Positions 34,855 to 46,442 of a stretch of DNA of 64,000 bases are shown one piece after another. Made by a program: the position numbers and the translations under genes. Numbering within the stretch: position 1 is the first letter of the stretch; each line of letters opens with the position of its first letter. Under the pieces are notes generated by a model, which saw nothing but the letters and a program-made list of their open reading frames with translations, made no database searches and was not told the DNA's origin. This DNA is from Lepturacanthus savala. Taxonomy: Eukaryota; Chordata; Actinopteri; Scombriformes; Trichiuridae. The stretch covers positions 5,042,934 through 5,106,933 of the forward strand of contig CM060477.1 of assembly GCA_030544235.1 (NCBI GenBank), read 5' to 3'.

Positions 34855-37800
34855 CACATGTCTCAGGGAGAGGATGAAACGGCCCTGCGGCAGTGTTACG
34901 AGGGAGTCGAGAGGGACGGCGAAGTGATACATGTCAGAGACACTGTGCTGCTGCGCTCAGGCCCCAGGAAGAAATCCCTCCCATATGTCGCTAAGATATC
35001 ATCGCTGTGGGAGGACCCCAAAACAGGTAAGGGAGGCGAGGAGGGGGCAGATCTCAGATAGAGCCGGTTGGCATGGACGGATGGACAAGAGTGTTTACCT
35101 GTGTGTGTGTTTGCTGCCACAGGAGAGCTGATGATGAGTCTTTTCTGGTACTACCGACCCGAGCACACCCAGGGAGGACGAGATCCCAGCACACACTGTG
35201 AGGTGAGGCTTCTCTAGACCCTCACAGTGATTTACTGTTTCCAGTAACAACAGGCTGCAAAAAGCAAATTCACTGCAATGAATGCAGGATAAACAGTAAC
35301 GAGGAGAGGGGCATACACAAAGGTAGTTTTTCAGGTAGGTTCATTCAATTAATCAAATGCAATTTTATGTTGAAAGGTGAATGTCAGATAATCACTCATG
35401 AATTAACTGTGCACATCCCAACACAGTAAAATCACCATGTTAATATAACACTTATTTTAACCCTAACACTACTAGTGTAGACTAATTATCTCTTAAAGTG
35501 TTATATTAACACTAGTAATTTTACTGTGTGGAGATTATACACAACAAAGGATGCACTGGAACAAGTCAAACATTTAATGCTATAACATTTCCGTTCTCAG
35601 ACCTTCATTTTTTATGTTTTTTTACCTGAAGTTTCTGAAAACCTACCTGATAAAGGCCTGAGAAGCAAAAGACTGTGTTATTCCATTTTTTCCTTGTTCT
35701 AGTGCATCTTTTTTGCCTGTTCCTAATCACCTGTCCTCTGCCTAAGTCTGCACAATCTGCTCTCTTGAGCATATACTTAGTAAAATTACCAGTGTTAATA
35801 TAACACTTGAAGAGTTAATTAGTTAACTAGTTAACACTAATGTGTGTTGGGGTTAAATGAACCCGTTAAGTGTTATATTAACACTGGACATTTTACTGTG
35901 TAGGGATGCGTACAATTAATTCATTACTGATTAACTGACGTTCACCTTTCAAAATAAAATTGGATTTGATTAATTGAATGAACATAGTTCAGTTAATTAA
36001 TTCTGTCCCAGTATTTAATGGAGACCCAAGAGTGCAATATGAAACACATAAATAAGATATTAAGACCTGAATGGTATTTCCTCTCGCTTCTTTTCACAAT
36101 AAAATCATTTCTTTATTTATTGAAAACATCTGTTCTCTGTGGAATTTCACAGAAGATGTTAATGATAAGTGTTAATGATGATAAATGATAAATTTTGCTT
36201 ATAAAATCCTGTTTTACAAACACCTTTTCAAATACGGTCTTTCAAATTATAGTTGCTGTAATATCCTTTACTGTAGGAGGCCACATATTTATTAGTGTAA
36301 TATAATTTATTAGTGCAGAATAACATATTTATTAGCACAGTATAATTTATTAATGCACAATAACATATTTATTAGTGCAGTGTAATAGAAATGCAGCCAT
36401 TATCAAGGATTTGCTCATTATAGCTTAAGTGTTAATGCACACCGAGGTGTCCTGATACGAGGAAATAATGGGCAAACAATAACACCTCTGCTCACACAAA
36501 TAATTGAGACACTTGCAGCTGCTGGAGGCTTCATTATCTTCCTCTCAGCAGCCCCCGGAACTGCTGAAAGTTGGTAATGCCTAAAGTGATGATATCTCTT
36601 GTCACCTCAGTCGCAAAACAAGAAAATTCAGTGCTACATTAGAAGGTGAACAACGCCCGCGTTGCTATTGATGATGGATCCTTCCAGCATTTGCTGAGCG
36701 TTTTTCTGTAAGCGCACGAGGTTAAAAGGCACAACGCTGTCGTACAAAAAGAGTTTACGGTTCCTTCTGTGCTCACAGTTGTGAAAAGTGGTGTCATTTC
36801 TTTAGCTTTACAGCCGGCACAATAGAAAACACTTAGCGTTGATGTGACAACGTGCACCCACTGTTGTTTTCAGAATGAGATTTTCGCCTCTCGGCATCAG
36901 GATGAAAATAGTGTGGCCTGCATAGAAGACAGATGCTACGTTCTCCCATTAACCCAGTACTGTAGGTAAGTACGTACACACACACACACACACACACACA
37001 ACCAATCAGGCTCACGGATAATCATTAGCAGAAAAGCTTTTCAGCAGCCAGGTTTTTGGAGTTGCTCCTTTTATATTCAATGCCGCAGCGGACTTTTCCT
37101 ACACTGCAGCTGTTAACCCATTGAAGCCTATGAGCCTTTAAGTCTATGGCTGTCGTTTTATACTTAAAATAAAAAAAATAAATATTTCTCATACAGCTTT
37201 TTTGTTTGACATGACAACGTTTTACATTTTAATAAAAAAAAAAGTTTCCAAGAACATGGCGAAGACAAACCCTCCCAGAGTTTTTATTTATTTCATTTTA
37301 TTTAGATTATTATCATGTTCAACCCTGACATGTATATTTATATTTAATCACTCAAGTCTTTAGAATAACCCCCCAAAAAGAATTTTGTACATGGGATAAA
37401 CAGCCATTAAAATGCTATGAGTACAGGGAAAAAAATAGATAAATAACATGATTAGTAGTGATATAGTAGTAGTTGATATAATTATGTGCATAAAATCTTG
37501 GAAAGAAATCTAGGCTTAAATGGGTTGATGAATTCCGGCGAATGCAAGGGCATGTTTGAGTTCAGTTGCTTTTTTTTCCTCCTACACTCCAGTAGCATAA
37601 AGACATATTTGATTTTGCATAAGCAGAATGTGACCTTTGATTCTTCGATCGATCCCCTTCCCCTCCCTCTGTGCTGCTGTATAGATATTGTGCCTTGGTG
37701 AAGCGGCGTGCCGAAGGCGCCCCGCCCGGCAGCGCCAGCATGGTGCCCTGCTGCCCCGACTTCGCCCCCCCCTCCCACCGCTGTGTGCCCACAGATGTCG

Positions 37801-37874
37801 ACCCCGAGCTGGTGTATCTCTGCCGGCACGTCTATGACTTCCGCTACGGACGCATCCTGAAGAACCTGCAGTAG
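31123..37874 (+). CDS. bahd1: BAH domain-containing protein 1 (BAHD1)
   Basis: Six coding exons join without a frame break: 31123-32869, 34258-34622, 34867-35026, 35123-35202, 36874-36965 and 37685-37874 (2634 nt, 877 residues; the mammalian protein is about 780). All acceptors are AG. Five introns are present: four start with GT and the first with GC. The start follows the family's conserved MTH-R-K opening. Two copies of an RRLA(S/G)LNA motif lie at residues 172-181 and 276-285; basic stretches and Pro/Cys/His-rich sequence follow. The C-terminal BAH domain (about 722-876) includes RDTVLLRSGP, LWYYRPEHTQGG-like sequence (Phe for the second Leu here) and LCRHVYDFRYGRILKNLQ at the end. BAHD1 is a nuclear silencing factor that reads H3K27me3 through its BAH domain and recruits HP1-type and deacetylase partners. 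Identification is secure; the 5' non-coding exons are inferred. Confidence 0.93.
32864..32875 (+). other. bahd1: GC-type 5' splice site of bahd1 coding intron 1
   Basis: The large exon ends AAAACAG, followed by GCAAGT: a non-canonical GC donor in otherwise perfect consensus. Reading through would stop at TAG two codons later. Joining 32869 to 34258 completes a Glu codon and continues ...KTEGYTSP in the correct frame. No GT donor in the neighbourhood gives that frame. GC-AG introns make up roughly one per cent of vertebrate introns and are sometimes alternatively spliced. Confidence 0.8.
32870..34257 (+). other. bahd1: bahd1 coding intron 1 (GC-AG), no other gene seen
   Basis: A 1388-base AT-rich intron ending in TTACTTTTCCAG. 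It contains TGACATCACAAATGG near 33602, resembling part of repeat family A, but no open frame with recognisable content. Confidence 0.7.
35339..35992. mobile_element. Nested fold-back element in bahd1 intron
   Basis: Outer arms 35339-35420 and about 35902-35992 are reverse complements over some 80 bases (GTTCATTCAATTAATCAAAT on the left, ATTTGATTAATTGAATGAAC on the right). Just inside each arm sits its own palindrome: 35422-35530 and 35777-35903, both made of an ACAGTAAAAT, GTTAATATAACACT arm and its complement. Further in, GATGCACTGGAACAAG (about 35549) faces CTTGTTCTAGTGCATC (about 35691). The whole block can therefore fold on itself at several levels. It lies within the intron between 35202 and 36874 and carries no frame. 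Confidence 0.7.
36283..36387 (+). repeat. Short tandem repeat, about 40-bp unit
   Basis: Two full units and a partial third begin ACATATTTATTAG at about 36283, 36324 and 36364. The units also share TATAATTTATTA(G/A)TGCA. It lies in the same bahd1 intron as the fold-back element. Confidence 0.65.
37115..37526 (+). mobile_element. AACCCATTTAAGCCTA-type MITE, copy 1
   Basis: The ends are AACCCATTGAAGCCTA and, at the right, TAGGCTTAAATGGGTT: inverted repeats of 16 bases with one mismatch. It is about 412 bp long. Interior blocks CAACCCTGACATGTATAT, AAAAAGAATTTTGTACA and CATTAAAATGCT recur in the copy at 41828-42209. It lies in the last bahd1 intron, 158 bases before the final exon. Confidence 0.7.
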
Positions 37875-37999
37875 AAACAAGGGAGGCGGCGGCGAACCGG
37901 TGGATTAAATCGTAAAGTAGCTGCTCCCCCTTCTAACCCCCCTGAAGGACGGACCACCGCTGTCTTTTCTGCTGGGGATCTCTCAATCTGAGGGAAAGT

Positions 38000-38028
38000 G
38001 GGGGGGGGGGGGGGGGGGGGGGGGGGGG
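38000..38028 (+). repeat. bahd1: G29 homopolymer in bahd1 3' UTR
   Basis: Twenty-nine consecutive G residues 126 bases after the bahd1 stop codon, followed by TGTGTGG. On RNA this could form G-quadruplexes; the length may also be an assembly artefact. Confidence 0.85.
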
Positions 38029-39139
38029 TGTGTGGAGCTGGGTTTATCAAGGGACAGATGAAGCAAAAAGTGTTTGTGACACCTAAATGAAGCACAGATC
38101 CCTTTAGAGGAAGAAAAAGAGGGGCAGCAACAGGATGAATTTATCCATCTCAGTCAGAGCACCAACATTTCCAGGTTTTTGGAACAGCCAGGATGGGAGA
38201 ATTCATTCATCAGCTTGGACTTTTCAACTTCTAACACAATTCAAGAGGTTACACGGACCATTACCAAGCTTGTGACCCCCCCCCTTTACACACACACACA
38301 CATATTCACGTCTTTGCCTCCCAGGAATGCTGAGTATCAGGCCGGACTGGGCTGCTGTCAGTATCGCGTTTTTTTCCCCTTGAGCATCTTAGCACAACAA
38401 TCATGTTTCTTCCATTTGTAAGCCAGCGGCTCCAGGACAGACCCGGTGCTAAGGTGCTTCCAGGGGGAACACGAGCCTGCACTTTCCAGCTCAACGTTAA
38501 CGGATGTTGGACTAGTCAGGGTGAAGGAGCAGCTAACGGAGACTGTCGTCTTATTTTTTCTTTTTTTCTCCTGTTCCGAGTTTGTCTCAGTCGCACGTGT
38601 GAAAGACAGAGTGTGAGAGCGAGTGTTGTAAATGGATAACTGTGAGAATGTGTGATTTTATTATTTTTTTTTTTATTTTTTATTTTTAGGAGGCTTTCAG
38701 GCAATCAAACCAAACAAGCAGCTTTAGAGGAAGCGGCGATCTTCTCCTGACTGACACTGACGGAAAAACAGTTTCATCTCTAAAATCCTGTACACGAAGG
38801 AGGTTTGTCAGACAGAACTTTCCTTACCGAAGTCAACTCTAGAGCAGGGCTTCTTTAACTTGGGAACACGACTAAAAAAACTAGAAAAAAGGCTTTAAAC
38901 TTATTTTATCTGTGACAAACACCCCACCTTGAGGAAGCGTTGGATCTAGAGCGGCTTAGTTAATCTTATCTCCACCTTTTTATGTTCATTGTGACTTGCC
39001 TTATGACTTGCAGGTAGAGCTTTAGGCAGCTAGTCTCACCACATACAACTCCAACAGGTTCACTTTAGCCCCAAGAAATAGGATTATTGTTAACTGACTG
39101 TGACCTGAAGACTAGAGATGCACAGGGAAAACGTGCTGG

Positions 39140-39410
39140 TTTAGAGCCGCAACTAACAATTATCATCATGACATATTAATCTGCTGCTTATTTTCTTGGT
39201 TAAACAATTATATATTCACAATAAGTTAGTAAGTTACAGTGCTTTTCCCATTTGGTCTGATTTTTTAATATTTATTAACCCAAAAATGTATGAAATCCAC
39301 TGAATCTCTCCCTAACTTATTGTGAGCAGTCTAAGTGTGTTGACTACAAAATGCATAAGCGAGCAAATCCCTATTTTATATTGGGTTATTAAAATAGTTG
39401 CAGCTCTACA
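39140..39410 (+). mobile_element. AGAGCTGCAAC-type MITE relic in bahd1 3' UTR
   Basis: It starts TTTAGAGCCGCAACTAACAA and ends ATAGTTGCAGCTCTA. The inner sequence is strongly diverged from the copies at 17677 and 55930, so only the ends identify it. Confidence 0.45.
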
Positions 39411-40004
39411 GCGGTTTGGAAACACAGACACACCTAATGATTTATCCTTCATTGCCTCTGTGGACACTAGTGGACTCTGCTGCTGCTGCTCGCCTTGTGT
39501 CCCAAAGCGTTGCAACATCTCTGAAACGTCTGTTCTACCCCTGCTCTGATTCAACATCCTCACCGATTTCTGTTCCTCCTCCTCCTCCTCCTCTGAAGCT
39601 TCCCCTCCCCCGCCAGATAAAACCAAAGTATATCACACAAGCCAGAGTCCCCGTATCCTCCCTCGCACTTCTCCTTCTCCTCCTTCCCCTTCGTCAGCAC
39701 TTCAGCCCTCGTTCCCTTGTTATATTGCACTAATCCATTCCTTAATTACAACAAACGTGTTCCCACTTTTTCTTTTTTATGTTCCAGCTACTAATATCTT
39801 ACCAGGGGGGGCATACTGTGTAGTGTGTGTGTGATTGTGTGCACGGCTGTGTGTGTGTGTGTGTGTTTCGTCAGGAAGGAAACCATAAGGATGTCATGGC
39901 TGCTTTTGTCAATGCAAACTGTATATTTCTTCACTAGTAGAAGGAGTCGGCCAGCGTGTTCTGTCATGTTACCTGATGCACAACCTGTTGAATCCCATAG
40001 AATG

Positions 40005-40056
<52 letters not shown>
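40005..40056. repeat. (AT)n microsatellite in bahd1 3' UTR
   Basis: About 25 AT units, followed at 40093-40135 by further ATATAT and TGTATGTATC stretches. Confidence 0.95.
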
Positions 40057-40059
<3 letters not shown>

Positions 40060-40369
40060 TAGAGTCATTCCATTTGAATCTTTCAATCAGCTCTGACATA
40101 CTTATATAAATATACAGTATATATATATGTATGTATCCACGATGTTAATGTGATTAGATTTTGAAATAGGCATGTGGACGGAGGCCTGACTCGCTGTGCA
40201 GACGAACATTAGCACCATGTTAGACGTGTGTTTGGAGGGTGGGTGGGGGGGGGGGGCGGGGGGGTCGATACTTAATTGAGATGTGGTGGATGTCAGACCA
40301 CACTCATTCATTGCCTTTTAACCTGCAAGTGTTTTACTGTCACTCGAGTAGTGTTGGAGTGTGTGTAGC

Positions 40370-40400
<31 letters not shown>

Positions 40401-41827
40401 TAAAACAACAAAAAACAGAAAGAGTACCCGATTGCTTTCCGACGCCCCGTTTTCCAATACTCGAAAAAAAGCCATCTTCAAACTTTTCTCTCTATTTCAG
40501 CAGCCCCCGAACAAAAATCTAATCTTTTCTTTTTAATTTCTAAGCCCAGATTCTTCAAAGAGGTAATATATATAGATATATTCTCCTACTTTACAATTTC
40601 TCCTTATTAAGAATATTTTATTCTGTCAATTTCCTAAGATGGCATATGCAATATATTTTTAGAATTAACTATTTTTGGAAAAAAAAAGTGAACTTAAATC
40701 GAGGAATATGCATTATGTTTATTTTATTTCGAATCAGTTTCAAACCATCGCAGCGTTAATTAAGATTTGACCAAATGAAATGAAAGAGGAGAATGAAGGG
40801 AACTCCCTTCCAGGCGATTTCTAATGAAGTGTACATATCTGAACCCTGATCCAGGAAGCACCGGGCACTCTTTTAAACAAGCGGACAGCCAATGCACAGT
40901 GTAGTATTTTTGCAAGATCTGTAATAATTATATTTAAAGTAAGAAAAAAAAAATATTTAAATGGAGTAAACAGTACAATATATTAAGATTTCAATTTAAC
41001 TTATTTGGAAATACTGTGTCTAATTGATTAACTATATCCTGTTTCTTTGTGCTCCAGGATAGAAATTGTTTTCTGTTTGTTTTTTTTTGTAATTTATGAG
41101 TTTAGAGATTAAATGATTGCGACAGAGATGTAAATGTTGTTTAGTTTATATGATATTTGTTGTCAGGGGGTGGAGACGAGACCAAAGCACACCCTGGCGA
41201 TGCAGGAGAGCCGAAGTGGCGTTTTTTTTTTTTGTTTTTTTTTTAGGAGGAGACCCGCTTCCAGCTCTCTCCTGCTAACCTGACTGACATTACAGAGTGT
41301 GACGTTTGGGAGATCTGCCACGGCAACATGGTCACCTGAGCCTTCATCGATTTGTCCTGTTAGGGGAGAGACAGCGAACACCTGAGAAGGAGACGGGAGG
41401 ACACGTCCTCTGATCTATGTCTTTCTCTAAATTTAGCTCCAGTCGGCTGAAAGGATTTTAATATAATTCACGGGCTGATTAAATTAAGGCTTTTCCTAAC
41501 GGTCTCTCCCACCATCCTAATCAGCTGGCCACTGTTGCCTTTCTCCCAGATGTGCATTGACGGTGTTTGGCCCCTAGAGGGCAGGAATTCCTGTCTCTAC
41601 GGACGCCTCCCAGCTCACTCTCCTCCTCTGCTTTTCTCCATTTTTAAGAAGAAAATAGCTTCCAGCTTCTCTTCTCTGAGTATTTCTGGTTTCTTTAGTC
41701 TTCTATAATAGTAAAGTGATGATCTTTGGTTTGTGGACTGTTGGTCTGGACAAAGAAATACATTTTAAGTTGAAACTTCAGTCATTTTAATGAACCAAAC
41801 ATCTAATCAATTAGATTAATCAACTAT

Positions 41828-42209
41828 AATCCATTTAAGCCTATGAGCCTTTATGTCTGAGTATCATTTTACATTTAAAATTAAAAAAAAATCCAAATTT
41901 TACTCTTTTTTTTTGACATTTTAATTGACAACTTTTTACTCTTTATGACGCCATCACCTTTCTGTCCTTTCCAACCCTGACATGTATATATTTATTCCAT
42001 CCTTTCTAAAATAATCCCCCAAAAAAGAATTTTGTACAAGGGATGAATAGATTTTTCTTTATGGGCATATTTATGCAAGCAGCAACTATAACGTCCATTA
42101 AAATGCTGTTTTCTGCAAAGAAAAGGGTCAAAAATGGAAAAAAATAGATGCATAACATGATTATAAGTGAGTCAACTGATATAAGAAAAAATCTGGGCTT
42201 AAATGGATT
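41828..42209 (+). mobile_element. AACCCATTTAAGCCTA-type MITE, copy 2
   Basis: It begins AATCCATTTAAGCCTATGAG and ends GGGCTTAAATGGATT, matching copy 1 (37115-37526) in the same orientation. Shared interior: CCAACCCTGACATGTATAT, CCCCCAAAAAAGAATTTTGT, CATTAAAATGCT and ATAACATGATTA. It is about 380 bp. Confidence 0.7.
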
Positions 42210-42405
42210 ATTGAACCTATATATTATTTTTATTATATATTATCTATGAGTGACAAATTCCCAAAGATTTCTCCATATTTCTGATTTTGTTTCAGGACTC
42301 TTCTTCTTCTTCTTCAACATTTTACATGAAGCAAGCAACTAATCGATTAATCATTTGAATAATTTATAGATTACTATCTGAATAGTTGTTGGATTTATAT
42401 ATATA

Positions 42406-42646
42406 TGGGTCAGTGACAAATAATGTGAGAAGATGAGAAAGTCAAAAACGGTTTAAAATCCAGTTTTAAGAAGCAATCATCAGGTTTCTCTAAATGTACA
42501 TTTTGTGTTAATGTTGGTTTCTTGTTATTTAAAAGTCAATTTGTGCATTTTGTGCAATATTTTTGACACAAAATGTCCAATGGAATAGCTGAAAAAGACA
42601 AATTTAAATATATAATTCACCTAGAATAATTTTTGAGACTGACCCA
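42406..42646. mobile_element. TGGGTCAGT MITE with TA target duplication
   Basis: The ends TGGGTCAGTGACA and TGAGACTGACCCA are inverted repeats, flanked on each side by TA (42404-42405, 42647-42648). It is 241 bp long. Interior GATGAGAAAGTCAAAAACGG, CAGTTTTAAGAAGCAATCAT and TTCACCTAGAATAA recur at 18806-18960. TA duplication fits Tc1/mariner-type transposition, but no transposase is encoded. Confidence 0.7.
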
Positions 42647-44467
42647 TATAAGAGACGCAGGAATTCTTTTAGAAAGATCAATGAATCAACATGTATTCTG
42701 TTTGATTAACCCATTAAAAACCTATAAGGGTTTAAAAAGAAAAGCAGATGAGGAGATCTCAGCACGGAGGTTTTTGCTCGTCCTGTCAAAGCGCCGGCCG
42801 GCCTCGATAAACGCATGGACTAGATTGTATTGTTATTAAATGTGTGACTTTTATAAATTTCCTAGCAGCTTTGCATGGACGCAGTTGCATCCTTCGTAAC
42901 CATGACGCTTGGGCCGCGCCGGCGCTTTCTGCGTTTTTTTAGGGTCGCCCTCAGAGGTCAAACACCCGGGTGAACTTTTACTGATTCACGTTCACTCCAC
43001 GAGTCAAAACAAAAAGCACCCGACCAACCCATGATCCTGCTTTCCGTGGTCTGTATTGATGCTTATTGTCGACATATATTTTGATATATTTGGGGGGAAA
43101 AAAACACGGGGATATAAAAAATCTAGATATTTTTTGAGTAGAGACGCGATGTGTGTATCAGATTATTGTCACTTTGTCATGCTCTCTGAAAATCTGTCTT
43201 TTTTTTGTTTTTTTTGGAAGAATTATATAACATCCCTACTGATTTAATGTTCCATTGAAAGAATATTTATAAATTTTAAGTCCTTTGTGAAAATTTTGTG
43301 AGTTTTTTTTGTTTCTGATGATCTTTTCTGTTTTAATGAGATTAAAACCTGCAGGTGTGTTTTAAGTAGTGGAACCTAACGAAGTATTTTAACTCAAATA
43401 ATACTCAAGTATTATTTATAAGTATCAATAGTATTTTCCTTTAATGCTAATTTATACTTCATTCAACTACATTTCAGAGGTAAAAACTGCACTTTCTACT
43501 ACATTTACTGCATCTGACAGCTTTAGTGACACAGATTTGACACAATGGATGCAGCACATAGTTAAAGATGAAACCAGTTTCAGTCTTTAGACGTCTCAGT
43601 GTGAAGTCAAGTCACATTTCACATCTATAAGTTGTTAAAAGCTCTGTCATATACAGAGGTTTTACCTTAAACGTCTCACGTTGTTCTTTGTTTCATTAAA
43701 TGATCCGATATTTCATGAAAAATCAAGGATTAGAGAAATAAAATCTGACTTTGTTCTTTTTTTTCTCATTAATATCCCATGACCCCTCACCTTTGGAGGG
43801 GTCTGACCCCTATGTTGGGAAACAATGGCCTAAACTATTACTTTATATTAATAATCTAATGATGTCATATTTAATTAAATCAGAAAACCAAACCAATACT
43901 TTTACTTTACTACATTTTTCCGCTAATGTATTTAAGCTTAAAGCAGGACTTTTACATTGATGCATTGGTGCTTTTGCTGAAGTATCTTTGTCCACCTCTG
44001 CATTTCACACATATTTCTTGTTTGCCAGGTCATCTGATACGTGTTGCTGTGTCGGTCCCAACTGTAAAATCCCCGCCGTTTCCAGAGCACACAATGACCT
44101 TCTGCAGCATTGTTTCTCTGCTCCAGATGACATTTTCGTTTGCAAAAGGGAAGCTGTTCTCGCAGCATGTGACCAATAGGAAGTCTGTCGAGTTCCCCCC
44201 CATTGCAAGAATAAAAAGCGTCATGTGTCACAACCTCCACAGGAGGTCAGTAGTGAGACAGACCAGGGTCAGACCCGGTTTGACCTCTGTAGATGCAAAT
44301 CAGGCCATTAAACTACATGTTATATCATTATCTTAATTTAAATTCACCAGACAGGTGTCAACCATGTCCTGACTCTTGCAGGTTTCCCCTCATGTGCTCT
44401 GTCAGCAGAGTCGTTATCTGTCTTTGGCCTTTATCCCCGTTCAGGCCTCATGGCATTAGGAATCTTC

Positions 44468-44504
<37 letters not shown>
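44468..44504. repeat. (AC)n microsatellite
   Basis: About 18 uninterrupted AC units in intergenic sequence. Confidence 0.95.
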
Positions 44505-44506
<2 letters not shown>

Positions 44507-46442
44507 CGCAAGTGTCGGCTACACAGGGTTAACAGCAACCAGAGCGGAACAGGGCGATTAGTGTCACCTGAGACTATAACCAGCGACGCACTTTGACCCC
44601 AGAGGCTGCTACAGGTGTTTCAGTCTGAATATGTTTCTGTCTGTGAATATTAGACCAAACTTTAAAACAGACACTAATCAATTAAAGTTAACGCGTTGTT
44701 GAGGGTTTCTTGCGTTGCTGTTTGGTTAAAACGTATTATACAATACCTTTTATAAATAAATCTGGCCTTAATCTGTTGGCAGATGCACGTACTTGATCTT
44801 GTACTTGTCTTTTTTCAGCTAGAGTGAAAAGGTTAATGCTGCTAATGCTCCTACTTTTATATTTTTATATAAAACAGTTCTGGTAAAAGCAAGACAATGG
44901 AGCAAACAGGAGCATAGTTCATAAAACTACTACTATTTTTTGTATTATCGATTCATCTAAAGGTTATTTTCTCAATTCAAATTCTTAATTGTATCATATG
45001 TAATCATCTCAGATCTGAAAGTGACATGCTCGTTTTATTTAAGAAACAGCCCAAAGACCCAAAGATATAAGAAATAAAACAGGAACGAGTAGCGAATAAT
45101 AATGATTTAGAAGCTGGAACCGGAAAGTGCTTTGCAATTATTTAATCAACTATCAAGATAATTATAGAAACATTCTGTAATCTGGAAGAGAAAACACTTT
45201 AGATGCTTTATTTTATAAATTAAGGGAATGTAGAAGAAACACTAATGCTGGAAAAAGCATTAGTCTTTATTTAAGTTTATATATATATAAAGTACATTTA
45301 CCCATGGACACTCATGAATACCTATGTATAGTGTATAAATACAGTTTTTAGGTACATGTACTTCAATCCAAAGCTGTTTTATTCTTCCTCTACATTTATC
45401 TGAGAGCTTTATTTACTTTTCAGATAACAAAATTGACATAAATTGCTATATTCTAATATTCTTACTGTTTAAATCATTGTATAAAATATGTCCATTGTGT
45501 AAAAGGTGCTATATAAATTATAGTTATGACTCATTCATTGATGAACTACAACATTAAAATGCTTGTTATTGATAAATAAATAATGTAATATAATAATATA
45601 ACACAGTCTGCATAATAAGCACTTTAACCACATTTATCCTGATTGTATTTCCATAATTTTACATGAATGAGACTTTGAATTCAATGATTTTTACCTGTAA
45701 CTGAGTATTTCTACTTTTACTGAAGTAAAGGATCAGAGTATTTCTTCCACCACTTCCATCTTCTGGGGAAAAGGCGACTTCCACCAAATCTCCAGAAGGT
45801 TTGACAGGTCAGCAAACGGGAGCAGCTGGTAGAAAAAGAATCAATCCAGCAAATGCAAAATAGACAGAAAGGCAGATTACAGCCTGACACAATCGCCCTA
45901 ACTGGCTTTTCATCTGCTCCTGTTGTCTTCCTCTCTTGGTCTAATTACTATGTCCGGCTTATTGTCCTCTTGATGACTGTAATTAATCAAGTTCTGCTCC
46001 CTAATCTCTGAATCTCATCATCCTTAATGTACAACAGGGACGGCCACGCCGGATGCTAACCTGATGTAAGCTCTTTTGAGGAGCGTAATTGTTTGTTTGT
46101 CTGTAACTTTGCGTGCAGCAGCAAATCGTCGGGCTCAGCCCTGCTGTGTGTGTTTTTCTGGCCTCACAGGTCACGGATTGTTATTCAGCTGTTTCCGCCA
46201 TTTTCACAGGGAGGAGTTGTGCAACTTATCTTGCAGGAAGTTGTTTTTTTTTGGGGGCTTTTTAATGTGAAAGTTTGTTCACAGTCTGAGGCCTCGCTGA
46301 CCTCTGTGCATGCTGTACAACACTGGATCTCAAAGGTTTTCACTCACAAAAGCCAATGGACCCTCAGTGTCAGAAACCCAAGGCCAAAATGAGGGAGGAC
46401 TGCTCCATCAGGAAAAAATAATGACTCAGTACATAAATAAAT

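Larger units (their letters stand above)
34867..37874 (+). other. bahd1: Exons encoding the BAHD1 BAH domain
   Basis: Four exons encode the chromatin-reading module. The first (34867-35026) gives GEDETALRQCYEGVERDG and the start of the domain. The second (35123-35202) gives the aromatic segment FWYYRPEHTQGG, which includes residues of the methyl-lysine pocket in this family. The third (36874-36965) gives ENEIFASRHQDENSVACIED, and the last (37685-37874) the C-terminal helix region. Phases are 1, 0 and 2 at the three internal junctions. The domain ends three residues or fewer before the stop, as in mammals. Confidence 0.88.
37875..41120 (+). other. bahd1: Probable bahd1 3' UTR
   Basis: No coding exon follows the bahd1 stop until 47.4 kb. 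The stretch begins with a G29 run at 38000-38028 and includes an AGAGCTGCAAC-type relic (about 39140-39410), a long AT repeat (40005-40056), a G-rich tract (40230-40265), a T tract (40370-40401) and many AT-rich stretches. An ATTAAA hexamer at about 41108 followed by GT- and T-rich sequence is a candidate cleavage signal, which would give a 3' UTR of about 3.2 kb. The end is a guess; shorter forms are possible. Confidence 0.4.

Noticed and set aside
36283..36387. Regular repeats considered as a CRISPR-like array
   Set aside because: The units are contiguous tandem copies without unique spacers, in a vertebrate intron.
42760..42970. GC-rich patch considered as a third promoter or exon
   Set aside because: It is short, has no clear donor or open frame with content, and is surrounded by repeats.
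43926..44336. 136-codon plus-strand frame
   Set aside because: Competing minus-strand frames of similar length cover the same bases; no domain, splice partners or promoter are seen.
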